From positions 930,001-994,000 of the forward strand of contig NZ_JBLKNZ010000001.1 in the NCBI RefSeq assembly GCF_051414115.1: DNA of 64,000 nt, in the 5' to 3' direction. Both the position numbers and the translations under genes were made by a program. The notes beneath the pieces were generated by a model. That model did no database searches. It was not told the origin of the DNA and worked only from the letters and a program-made list of their open reading frames with translations. Positions 14,948-23,026 of the stretch are shown here, in pieces. Numbering within the stretch: position 1 is the stretch's first letter; each line of letters opens with the position of its first letter. Source of the stretch: Halovenus marina (GTDB lineage: Archaea > Halobacteriota > Halobacteria > Halobacteriales > Haloarculaceae).

Positions 14948-16615
14948 TCACGAGAGTCGCTTGCTGACGTAGGGGCCGTCCTGACGGTAACCGAGTTTCT
15001 CACGGTAGTACTCCCGGACGCCGATGCCGCTGAGCACGGCGAGTTTCTCGAAGCCAGCGTCGACAGCGAGTTCCTCGGCGTGCGTGAGCAGTTCCTCCCC
15101 GTATCCCCGGTGCTGGTGTTCCCCGCCGGTCGGGCCGACGGTGTCGCTCGCCGCCTGCCCGACGCCGACCTGATTGCCGTAGACGTGCAGTTCCCGGACG
15201 AGTGCCGCCCGGTCGAGTTCCGGCCGCACTGGGTCGTTCGGGAAGCGAAGCCGACAGAAGCCCACGAGCAAGTCGCGCTCGAAGTCCTCGATGCTGATGA
15301 AATGCTCCGTCCCGCCAGCAACCTCGTAGGTCTGTACCTCCCGTTCGAGTGTCTTCGGTTCCTCGTCGTTGTGTCCCACCTCGCGACAGCGGATGCACTC
15401 ACACTCCCGGTCGTCCATGCGCTGGCGGGCGAGTTGTCTGAGGTTCGACTTCCAGACGCCCCCTTCGATGAAATCCGCGGGGATGTCACGCTGGACGCGC
15501 TGGAGGCGGGTGTACCGTGGGATCATCGATTTGATTTCGGCGACGAGTTCCGCGGCCTCCTCGTTGTCGAGTGGCTCGAACTCCCCGCGATGCCACCAGT
15601 CGTAGGTCGCCGTCCCCTCGACGACAAGCGTCGGATATATCTTCAGGTAGTCCGGTCGCCACTCGCTTCGCTCGAAGATGCGCCGGAAGTCCTCCAGACA
15701 CATCTCCTTGGACATCCCCGGCTGTCCCGGCATCATGTGAAAGCCGACCTTGAACCCCGCGTCGCGGAGCCGTCGGTTGGCGTCGATAGACTCCTGCACC
15801 CCATGACCGCGGTGCATTTCGCGGTTGATCCGCTCGTAGGTGGTCTGGACGCCCACCTCGACTTTCGTTCCGCCGAGACGAAGCATCCGGTCGATCTGTT
15901 CCGGACCACACCAGTCGGGTTTCGTCTCGAAGGTGGTGGCGATGTTCCGGATATCCCCCGTCTCGTTTTCCGCGATGACGTCTTCGAGATACCGGAACTC
16001 GTACTCGTCGGGGTCCTGTGCGAAACTCACGCCCTCTGCGGGTTCGGGTTCCTTCTCGACGTCGTAGTCGTTCATCGCTTCGAGCGCGCGCTTGACGAAC
16101 CACTCCTGGTAGTCGTGGCTCCGGGCGGTCATCGTTCCGCCCATCAGGATGAGTTCCACTTTGTCGATAGGGTGACCGATCTCTCTGAGCTGTTCGAGGC
16201 GGAGGCGAACCTGCCCGTAGGGGTCGTAGTCGTTCTGTTCGCCGCGTGCGGCCGCTGGCTCGTGACCCGTGTAACTCTGGGCGCTGGAAAACTCCGAATC
16301 CGGGCCGCCCGGGCAGTACAGACACTTCCCGTGGGGACACCGCTCGGGCGAGGTCATGATCGCAACCGGCGAGACGCCGGAGGCGGTTCGAACTGGCTTG
16401 CGCTGCACCACGGGGATCAACTCGTCACGCTTCGACTCTGGGGCGTAATCGAGCAGATCCGAGTTCTGTGGGACCTTGGGCGCGGAGTACTTTCCGCAGA
16501 CCTCCTTCTTTGCGGCTTCGAGGTCGTCGCGTTCGATGTCACCGGCGAGGATGCGGTCGATAAGCTCCTGACAGACCTGCTCGAACGTCTCCGAGTCGCC
16601 GGTGTCGGTACTCAC
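14948..16615 (-). CDS. elp3: Elp3-type tRNA U34 modification enzyme
   Basis: The 555-residue product contains a radical SAM domain with CPHGKCLYCPGG near residue 92 and a C-terminal GNAT acetyltransferase domain (about 400-555, including QHRGYGEELLTHAEELA). Archaeal Elp3 uses this pair to build a carboxymethyl-type group on wobble U34 of tRNAs. The GTG at 16615 opens the frame, and the length fits the family. A cysteine pair, CECIRCREVGH, between the domains fits the zinc site of Elp3. It is transcribed as a separate unit from the flavoprotein gene. Confidence 0.95.
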   Translation of the reverse strand: MSTDTGDSETFEQVCQELIDRILAGDIERDDLEAAKKEVCGKYSAPKVPQNSDLLDYAPESKRDELIPVVQRKPVRTASGVSPVAIMTSPERCPHGKCLYCPGGPDSEFSSAQSYTGHEPAAARGEQNDYDPYGQVRLRLEQLREIGHPIDKVELILMGGTMTARSHDYQEWFVKRALEAMNDYDVEKEPEPAEGVSFAQDPDEYEFRYLEDVIAENETGDIRNIATTFETKPDWCGPEQIDRMLRLGGTKVEVGVQTTYERINREMHRGHGVQESIDANRRLRDAGFKVGFHMMPGQPGMSKEMCLEDFRRIFERSEWRPDYLKIYPTLVVEGTATYDWWHRGEFEPLDNEEAAELVAEIKSMIPRYTRLQRVQRDIPADFIEGGVWKSNLRQLARQRMDDRECECIRCREVGHNDEEPKTLEREVQTYEVAGGTEHFISIEDFERDLLVGFCRLRFPNDPVRPELDRAALVRELHVYGNQVGVGQAASDTVGPTGGEHQHRGYGEELLTHAEELAVDAGFEKLAVLSGIGVREYYREKLGYRQDGPYVSKRLS

Positions 16616-16689
16616 ACGTCATAGTACTCGCTGTCGTGAATAAGCCCATCGGTAGCTGTCGAGTCACTTCCTCGGGAATACGCTGCTCG

Positions 16690-17370
16690 TTAGAGTTCGA
16701 CCCAGTCGGATGGCCGTGGATGCAGGCCGCCGATCCGTGCCTCGCGGATCCCGTCTTCCTCGCGGAGTTCGATGACCCCGTCGAAGGCCTGCTTGAGGAT
16801 CTGCAGCGTCTGTTCGTCGTGTGCCGATGAGTCGATGGTGAACACGCCGAGAAAGCCCGCGGAATCCAGTCGCGAGGACAGTACGTGACAGAACTTGAAC
16901 ACCGTCTCCGTGTCCGAGTAGGTGATCATCGTCGAGAGCGACATGAGCGCGAGTCGGCCGTCGTCGAGGCCAGCGTTGTGCAAGCGCTCGAAGCTTTTCG
17001 TGATCCCGATGCCGATACCGGTGAGGTCCGACGGGGATGCCACGCGGTGGAGGAAGGTTCCGTTGTCGAGTTCGGACTCCTCGCGCCCGCCCTCCGCCCG
17101 GCAGTCCATCACCGCGAGTTGATGCGGTGCGATGTCGTCGTGGCGCTCGCGAAGCTGGTCTGCGAGTGTCGCCGCCGCACCGTCAGTCGTCATCGCGACG
17201 GCCGCCTCCTTCTGTCGGGTTCCGTCTGCGAGGATGTCGAGCGCGATAGCATCTTTACCGGTCATCGGCGGGCCGGTGACGAGGATGCTCGACCCGGGTC
17301 TGATCGACGCGGCCTCTTCGACATCGAACACTGCCGAGAGGTCGTACATGTCTTCAGTTTTATTTTGCAT
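16690..17370 (-). CDS. RecA/KaiC-like ATPase coupled to HalX regulator
   Basis: The 226-residue product has a Walker A motif GPPMTGKD (residues 33-40) and a hydrophobic strand LALMSLSTMITYSD at the Walker B position, though without a clear Asp at its end. The fold resembles RAD55/KaiC-like proteins common in haloarchaea. The start at 17370 (MQNKTEDMYDL) overlaps the 3' end of the HalX gene by 11 bp, which implies translational coupling. A role downstream of the response regulator in signalling is inferred. Confidence 0.8.
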   Translation of the reverse strand: MQNKTEDMYDLSAVFDVEEAASIRPGSSILVTGPPMTGKDAIALDILADGTRQKEAAVAMTTDGAAATLADQLRERHDDIAPHQLAVMDCRAEGGREESELDNGTFLHRVASPSDLTGIGIGITKSFERLHNAGLDDGRLALMSLSTMITYSDTETVFKFCHVLSSRLDSAGFLGVFTIDSSAHDEQTLQILKQAFDGVIELREEDGIREARIGGLHPRPSDWVEL

Positions 17371-17938
17371 TACCGATCCCCCTGATCGTTGCGATGAAGT
17401 CCTCGTCGTCTTCGATGCCACCGAGCGTGTCTGACAGCTTATTTCGGAGCGTACCGATACGGTCGGTGAGCCGTTGATACTCTTCGTTCGTCTCGAGTTC
17501 TGACCGGGACTTCGTCGCCTCCAGTGTCGCCTGCTTCTCGACGAGTGAGTAGTACTCCTGCAGCAAGGAGTCGTACTCGGAGCGTTCGAGCAGATTTCGA
17601 ACTGTCTCGCGAAGCTGGTCGGCCTCGACTGGCTTGGTCAGGTACGCGTCGAAACCCATCTCCAGAATGTCGAAGTCGGGTTCGACTGCGGTGACCATCG
17701 CAACCCGGCAATCGAGCCCCTGCTCGCGGATCCGTTCGAGCACCTCGTCGCCCGACAGCCCGGGCATCTTCCGGTCGAGCAACACGACGTCCACCGATTC
17801 GTCGAGCAGTTCGATCCCCTCGTCCCCATCTGCTGCCATACGCAGGTCGTACTCCTCGTCGAGCCACAGACGATACGTCTGGGCAATCTCTTGCTCGTCC
17901 TCGACGATGAGCACGACAGGTTCGTCAGTCCCTGTCAT
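17360..17938 (-). CDS. HalX-domain response regulator
   Basis: The 192-residue product has a receiver domain at residues 8-120: acidic pair VEDE, phosphoacceptor Asp55 in VVLLDRKMPG, and the conserved Lys in DAYLTKP. The C-terminal helical region (about 125-185, rich in Leu, Glu and Arg) corresponds to the HalX domain. No DNA-binding domain follows, so output is through protein contacts, possibly with the coupled ATPase. The ATG at 17938 is chosen because the receiver begins just after it. Confidence 0.92.
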   Translation of the reverse strand: MTGTDEPVVLIVEDEQEIAQTYRLWLDEEYDLRMAADGDEGIELLDESVDVVLLDRKMPGLSGDEVLERIREQGLDCRVAMVTAVEPDFDILEMGFDAYLTKPVEADQLRETVRNLLERSEYDSLLQEYYSLVEKQATLEATKSRSELETNEEYQRLTDRIGTLRNKLSDTLGGIEDDEDFIATIRGIGNAK

Positions 17939-18137
17939 TGATGGTTGTTCGTTTTGGTTCGATATACATAGCCCTGTGGGTCGGAGATGGATCGAGCGCC
18001 ACGCTCTCCGACGTTCGTACATGTTTTTTCCATTATCTCGCTATCTCTGCGACACTCGTCGGTCGCTATTTGTTCGACATCCCCAAGCTACGTCTGCAAT
18101 CGACATCCCCAAGCCACACCGACACGTACCCCGGAGC

Positions 18138-18716
18138 ATGATTCACAGTCTCGCCGCGGACGTGCAAGCGTTCACCAGCAACGTCTTTCTCGTCGAGGGT
18201 GACCGAACCGCGCTCGTCGACGTCGGCAACGACTTCGACATCCTCGGCCGGATCGACGACCACGTGGACGCCATCGACGCGGTGGTTCTCACGCACACCC
18301 ACCCGGACCATATTGGCACGCTCGATACCGTCCTCGACGCGTTCGACGTGGACGTCTGGGGGTACGATCCGTCTCACGACGCTGTCGACCGAGAACTCGT
18401 CGACGGTGAGACCGTCGCAATCGGTGACGGGGACTACGAGATCATTCACACGCCGGGGCACAAGAACGACCACGTCTGTCTGTACGACCCACAGGAGGGA
18501 ATCGTCTTCGTTGGCGACCTCGTGTTCGCAAACGGCGGGTTCGGCCGCACCGACCTGGAGGAGGGGAACCGCCAGCAACTCATCGAGAGCATCACCCGAC
18601 TGCTCGATACCCTCGACGACTCCCTCACGGAACTCCACCCCGGACACGGCCCGAGCGTCACCACCAACCCGCGGCAGGACGTCGAACTCGCGCTGCAAGC
18701 CGCCAAGATGCGATAG
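18138..18716 (+). CDS. MBL-fold metallo-hydrolase
   Basis: The 192-residue product has the metal-binding motif THTHPDHIG at residues 52-60 and later HTPGHKNDHVCLY, GDLVFANGGFGRTD and ELHPGHGP, the full metallo-beta-lactamase set. It resembles glyoxalase II-like hydrolases. The substrate is not determinable. The ATG at 18138 begins immediately before the fold. It is divergent from the HalX gene, with about 200 bp between the starts. Confidence 0.92.
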   Translation: MIHSLAADVQAFTSNVFLVEGDRTALVDVGNDFDILGRIDDHVDAIDAVVLTHTHPDHIGTLDTVLDAFDVDVWGYDPSHDAVDRELVDGETVAIGDGDYEIIHTPGHKNDHVCLYDPQEGIVFVGDLVFANGGFGRTDLEEGNRQQLIESITRLLDTLDDSLTELHPGHGPSVTTNPRQDVELALQAAKMR

Positions 18717-18734
18717 CCGTCGCCCGTGTAGTAT

Positions 18735-19541
18735 TTACCAGCCCGCGACGTCCAGCAGTCTCGTGTACGCATCCCCGTACGCGTCCGAGACCTGCTCCGG
18801 GTCAGACCGAACCTGCTCGGGAAGTGCCGGGAGTTCGACGGTCGCGACCGGGTCGATCAGATCCATCACCGAGGGGACGCGCTCTTCGAGACTCCCCTCG
18901 AACGTGCCCGCGGTTCCCGTCGCCAGCGAACAGCCCTGATAGAATCGCTCGCCGTCGACGATCCGAACCTGTCCCGGGTCGAGCACGGCGACCACGTCCG
19001 GGTCGAGTCCGTCTATGGGGCGGGCCACGTTCGCGTACGACTCGACGACCGCCCGGTCAGCGGTTCCGATCGATTCTGCGAGCGATTCGAGCACCGGCAG
19101 ATACGCCCGCTGGATCGCCTCGTTGAGTGCTTCGGTCGTCTCGACTGGGATTGCGTCTTCGACGGGGAGGTTCTCCCGCACCATCGACGGAAGCTCCACG
19201 GTCGCGTTGCGGACGTAGCGGTCGCCGACTCTGTCGAGGACGAAATCCCGGTCGTCCTGTCCGAGTAGCCCGGTTCTGCCCGGCGTGGGTCGCCAGAGCC
19301 GATGGATCGCGTTGATATCCTCGGGCTTGCGGGAATCTGGACTCGCCGCCGCGAGTCGCCAGGCGTCCTTGCCGTGGAGTCGTCCATCGCGCGTGGTCGA
19401 CCGAACCTGCTCGTGGTGGTGCCAGTGGTCGTTGCCCGCGCGGGGTTTGAATCCGACCGCGCCGGTACGAGCGAGCAACCCGGTCGAGAATGTCGTCTTG
19501 CCCGCGTCGATACGGGTGTCGCTGACGACGAGAATGCTCAT
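18735..19541 (-). CDS. P-loop ATPase related to dethiobiotin synthetase/CobB type
   Basis: The 268-residue product starts MSILVVSDTRIDAGKTTFSTG, a P-loop of the dethiobiotin-synthetase/MinD superfamily. Later GFKPRAGNDHWHHHEQV and VESYANVARPIDGLDPD fit amidoligase-type catalytic regions of that superfamily. No biotin genes are nearby. Its ATG overlaps the stop of the upstream 89-residue gene by four bases (ATGA), so the two are coupled. The specific reaction is unknown. Confidence 0.75.
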   Translation of the reverse strand: MSILVVSDTRIDAGKTTFSTGLLARTGAVGFKPRAGNDHWHHHEQVRSTTRDGRLHGKDAWRLAAASPDSRKPEDINAIHRLWRPTPGRTGLLGQDDRDFVLDRVGDRYVRNATVELPSMVRENLPVEDAIPVETTEALNEAIQRAYLPVLESLAESIGTADRAVVESYANVARPIDGLDPDVVAVLDPGQVRIVDGERFYQGCSLATGTAGTFEGSLEERVPSVMDLIDPVATVELPALPEQVRSDPEQVSDAYGDAYTRLLDVAGW

Positions 19542-19807
19542 GGCTCCGCGAGGCCGTAGTACCCCGGTTCGTCGTCGGCTTCCGGTTCGGCGAACACGAA
19601 GGCGTCGGCGTGAAACAGCACCCACGGAATCGCCCAGTCCAGCAGGATGTTCTCCGTGGGTCGGTCCATCTCCATGTCGGCGTCGAGTCCCTGGAGGAGA
19701 CGGGCAATCTCGTAGATCGTGTACAGTTTGTCGCCGTCGAGTACCTCCTCCGGGGTGCGAAATTCGAGCGGACGGAGGTCCGAAACCGTGTCTCGGTCGA
19801 TTGGCAT
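19538..19807 (-). CDS. Small conserved haloarchaeal protein (possibly DUF5827)
   Basis: The 89-residue acidic protein contains LDGDKLYTIYEIARLLQGLD and LLDWAIPWVLFHADAFVFAE, ending in EPGYYGLAEP. It matches my memory of a haloarchaeal family called DUF5827, which I cannot verify here. It is translationally coupled to the P-loop ATPase downstream, so it may be a partner or regulator of that enzyme. Confidence 0.75.
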   Translation of the reverse strand: MPIDRDTVSDLRPLEFRTPEEVLDGDKLYTIYEIARLLQGLDADMEMDRPTENILLDWAIPWVLFHADAFVFAEPEADDEPGYYGLAEP

Positions 19808-19884
19808 ACCCGTCCTTGCCGAAACAGCGGCGTAAACGCTCCGATATCGGCTCCGTGAAAAAATATCGGGTTGCCGTGGCGTCG

Positions 19885-20496
19885 TTACTCGAAGTGCTCG
19901 ACCGACGTCTCGTAGTTGTCAGCGACGCTGTCCCAGTTGACGACCTCGAAGAAGGCGTCGATGAACGAGCCACGGTCCGGGCCGTAGTCGTAGTAGTACG
20001 AGTGCTCCCACACGTCGAGCGCGAGGATCGGATGTGCACCCCAGAGCGCGCCCTGGTCGTGCTTGTCGACGGCGACGTTGCGGAGCTGTTTCGCGACCGG
20101 GTCGTACACCAGCAGCGCCCAGCCGCCAGCGGCCGAGGCAGCGGCCTCGAACTCGCCTTTCCAGCCCTCGTAGGATCCGAAGTCCTCCTCGATGCGCTCG
20201 CGCAGGTCACCGTCGGGCTCGCCGCCGCCGTCTGGGTGCATGTTCTCCCAGAACATCGTGTGGAGATAGTGCCCACAGCCGTTGTGGGTCACGTTTCCGA
20301 TCGCGCCAGCAGACGATCCGAAGTCACCGCTCTCGCGGTTCTCGGCGAGGGTCTGTTCGGCGCTGTCGAGGCCGTTTACGTAGCCCTGATGGTGCGTGTC
20401 GTGATGCCACGTGACCACCTGCTCTGAGATGTGCGGTTCGAGTGCGTCGTAGTCGTATGGAAGCGGTGGTAGCTCTGGGTCTGAGTGTTCTGTCAT
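19885..20496 (-). CDS. sod: Superoxide dismutase (Mn/Fe type)
   Basis: The 203-residue enzyme dismutes superoxide to oxygen and peroxide. The metal ligands are visible: His in SEQVVTWHHDTHHQGYVNGL, His in NGCGHYLHTMFWENM, and Asp and His in DVWEHSYYYDY. Haloarchaeal members normally use Mn. The start at 20496 (MTEHSDPELPPLPYDYDAL) gives the usual N-terminus. A minus-strand GCTTTAACAGG about 38-46 nt upstream may be its promoter, leaving a short leader. Confidence 0.97.
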   Translation of the reverse strand: MTEHSDPELPPLPYDYDALEPHISEQVVTWHHDTHHQGYVNGLDSAEQTLAENRESGDFGSSAGAIGNVTHNGCGHYLHTMFWENMHPDGGGEPDGDLRERIEEDFGSYEGWKGEFEAAASAAGGWALLVYDPVAKQLRNVAVDKHDQGALWGAHPILALDVWEHSYYYDYGPDRGSFIDAFFEVVNWDSVADNYETSVEHFE

Positions 20497-20599
20497 AGTA
20501 TCGTCCTCCACTCTGTATGTGGACTGGCTACCTGTTAAAGCTTGAGAAGGCGGAAGATTCGTGCCGACATCTCGGTCACCGAGCGTACAGCCAGCAGTA

Positions 20600-22024
20600 T
20601 CAGTCACCGCGGGCGCGCTCGAACATCTCGATAGCTTCTTCACGACGACTGCTGTGGTCGACGACCGGCGCGGGATAGTCGGGCGCTACCTTTGCTCGCT
20701 GTGTCGGTGACAGCGTGTTCCACGAGTGGATGACCGACGGATCAACGTCCGACAGTTCTGGCACGTAGCGCTTGATGTACTCGCCCTCAGGGTCGTAGTC
20801 TTCACCCTGTGTCATCGGGTTGAAAATCCGGAAGTACGGCTGTGCGTCGGTGCCGGTCGAGGCCGCCCACTGCCAGCCGCCGGTGTCGTTTGCGGTGTCG
20901 TGGTCGACGAGTTTCTCTTGGAACCACCGATACCCCTCCCGCCAGTCGATCAACAGATCCTTGGTCAGAAAGGAAGCGACGATCATCCGCACGCGGTTGT
21001 GCATGAACGCCTCCGCGCGGAGTTGGCGCATCCCCGCGTCGACGATCGGATAGCCAGTCCGTCCGTCTTTCCAGGCCTGCAACTCGTCGGGGTCGTCGCG
21101 CCACTCGATCGGATTCTCGTAGGACTTGTAGTTCGCTCGAACCACGTCCGGGCGGTCCCAGAGCACCTGCGTGTAGAACTCCCGCCAGGCGAGTTGGTCC
21201 TGAAACTCCCTGACTGACTCGCGTTCGTCGTCGCTCTCTGCGTCCGCGCTTGCCGCCTCTGTTCGCTCGTACACTTCCCGTATCCCGATGGTGCCGAACT
21301 TCAGGTCGGCCGAGAGCCGCGATGTCCCCTCACTCGCTGGATAGTCGCGCCGCTCCGCGTACTGATAGATGTCCTCCGCACAGAACTGGTCGAGACGCTC
21401 GCGGGCGTGCTCGGTCCCGGCAGGCGGAATGGACGCTTCAGGTTCGTCGAACCCGAGCGCACTGAGTGTGGGGCGTTCGTCCAGAAACAGGTCGGCATCG
21501 GGCACGTCAGTCACGAATTGCTCCGAGTCCGGCGGTTCGACAGACGCTCGCTTCTCGCGGTCGTGCCACTTCTTCGAGAAGTAGGTGAACACTTTGTAGG
21601 GGTCGCCGTCGTTCGTCGTTATCGCGCCGGGTTCGTGGTGGACACTGTCGTGAACCGCTCGCCGGTCGACGTCGACGTCCGCGAGCGCCTGCCGCACGTC
21701 GCTGTCGCGCTCATGGGCGAGTCCAGAGTAGTCTCTACCCCAGGAAACTGCATCTGCATCCACGAGGTCACAGACTGCGGGAAGAATATTGACCGGGTCG
21801 CCTTCAGCGAAATACAGGTCAGCGCCGCGCGCACGGTACTCCGCGTGCAGCGACGCGAGCGCATCGAGCATGAACGCGACGCGCGGCGGCGCAGCGTGGT
21901 CGAGCACGTCGGGGTCGAAGACGAAGAGCGGAACGACCTGCCCCTCGCCTGACGCCCCCTCCACTACGGTCAGTGCGCGGTTGTCCGTCGCTCGCAGGTC
22001 GCGCCGGTGCCAGTGAACACGCAT
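20600..22024 (-). CDS. phr: Deoxyribodipyrimidine photolyase
   Basis: The 474-residue product starts MRVHWHRRDLRATDNRAL, the photolyase antenna domain. It ends with the FAD-binding helical domain: LAWREFYTQVLWDRPDV, YPIVDAGMRQLRAEAFMHNR, and DTANDTGGWQWAASTGTDA with the electron-transfer Trp residues. It uses blue light to split cyclobutane pyrimidine dimers, important for sun-exposed haloarchaea. A cryptochrome role cannot be excluded, but the repair residues are kept. It lies 100 bp upstream of sod on the same strand. Confidence 0.95.
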   Translation of the reverse strand: MRVHWHRRDLRATDNRALTVVEGASGEGQVVPLFVFDPDVLDHAAPPRVAFMLDALASLHAEYRARGADLYFAEGDPVNILPAVCDLVDADAVSWGRDYSGLAHERDSDVRQALADVDVDRRAVHDSVHHEPGAITTNDGDPYKVFTYFSKKWHDREKRASVEPPDSEQFVTDVPDADLFLDERPTLSALGFDEPEASIPPAGTEHARERLDQFCAEDIYQYAERRDYPASEGTSRLSADLKFGTIGIREVYERTEAASADAESDDERESVREFQDQLAWREFYTQVLWDRPDVVRANYKSYENPIEWRDDPDELQAWKDGRTGYPIVDAGMRQLRAEAFMHNRVRMIVASFLTKDLLIDWREGYRWFQEKLVDHDTANDTGGWQWAASTGTDAQPYFRIFNPMTQGEDYDPEGEYIKRYVPELSDVDPSVIHSWNTLSPTQRAKVAPDYPAPVVDHSSRREEAIEMFERARGD

Positions 22025-22084
22025 GCGGTTGGCTTGGCCCGGTCACACTTCAACGCTCGGAACAGACCTCCCGAGCAGACGGCG

Positions 22085-22095
22085 AGATTAACTAT
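22085..22095 (+). promoter_or_regulatory. Putative TATA box of panB
   Basis: The element agattaactat lies 22-32 nt before the panB ATG at 22117, fitting a leaderless promoter. Confidence 0.5.
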
Positions 22096-22116
22096 CCGGG
22101 GTGTGTTCTCACGCAT

Positions 22117-22947
22117 ATGAAGCGAACGTCGGTGCAGGACATTCACTCGAAATACGAGGCGGGCGAACCGCTGACGATGTTGACTGCCTACGACGCTCCG
22201 ATCGCAGAACTCGTCGACGAGGGCGGCGTCGACATGATCCTCGTCGGTGATTCGGCGGGCGACAATCACCTCGGCTACGACGATACGCTCCCGCTGACGA
22301 TGGAGGAGGCGCTGTCGAACGCCGCGGCGGTCGACCGCGCCGTCGACGATGCGATGGTCGTCGCCGACCTGCCCTTTCTCTCGTACGGCGCGTCGATGGA
22401 GCAGTCCGTCGAGAACGCCGGGCGATTCATGAAGGAGGCGGGGGCCGACGCCGTCAAACTCGAAACCGCGCCACACGGCGAGACGACAATCGAGATCATC
22501 GACCGCCTGACCGAACTCGGCATTCCGGTGATGGGCCACGTCGGCTTCACGCCACAGCGGATGCACCAGATCGGCGGCCCCTACATTCAGGGGCGCGGAC
22601 AGACTGGGTCCGCACACGTCGATGCCCTGGTCGAGACGGCGGAAAAACTGGTCGATGCTGGCGTGTTTGCGGTCGTCCTCGAAACCGTCACCGAGGAGAC
22701 CGGCACGCGCGTCACGGAGGCTGTCGACGTGCCGACCATCGGGATCGGTGCCGGACGGAACGTCGACGGGCAGGTGCTCGTCGTCACCGACATGCTCGGC
22801 ATGGGCGAGGCGTTCAAACTCTCGAAGCAGTACGCCGACGTGGGCGAGACCATCCGTGATGCAGTTTCGGAGTACGTCTCGGAGGTCGAACACGGGGAGT
22901 TCCCCGCCCGGGAGAACGTCTACGAACCCGAAGACGAGGATAGCTGA
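22117..22947 (+). CDS. panB: 3-Methyl-2-oxobutanoate hydroxymethyltransferase PanB
   Basis: The 276-residue enzyme adds a hydroxymethyl group to ketoisovalerate to form ketopantoate, the first step of pantothenate and CoA synthesis. The start MKRTSVQDIHSKYEAGEPL is followed by the metal/substrate region MILVGDSAGDNHLGYDDTLP, then PVMGHVGFTPQRMHQIGG and TIGIGAGRNVDGQVLVVTDM. The frame is open further upstream, but the ATG at 22117 has a TATA box and begins the family domain. CoaBC and CoaD of the same pathway occur elsewhere in this window. Confidence 0.96.
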   Translation: MKRTSVQDIHSKYEAGEPLTMLTAYDAPIAELVDEGGVDMILVGDSAGDNHLGYDDTLPLTMEEALSNAAAVDRAVDDAMVVADLPFLSYGASMEQSVENAGRFMKEAGADAVKLETAPHGETTIEIIDRLTELGIPVMGHVGFTPQRMHQIGGPYIQGRGQTGSAHVDALVETAEKLVDAGVFAVVLETVTEETGTRVTEAVDVPTIGIGAGRNVDGQVLVVTDMLGMGEAFKLSKQYADVGETIRDAVSEYVSEVEHGEFPARENVYEPEDEDS

Positions 22948-23026
22948 CCGTCGCCGTTCGCGCGTCGAGGGACCGTTGGATCGATACCGGCCCAGTTTTC
23001 ATCCCCGCGTCCCCAACTCCTCGATA

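Noticed and set aside
14408..16624. 738-codon open frame on the plus strand
   Set aside because: It is the antisense shadow of the Elp3 gene and its neighbour, caused by the high third-position GC content. The composition is unlike a protein and no family is visible.
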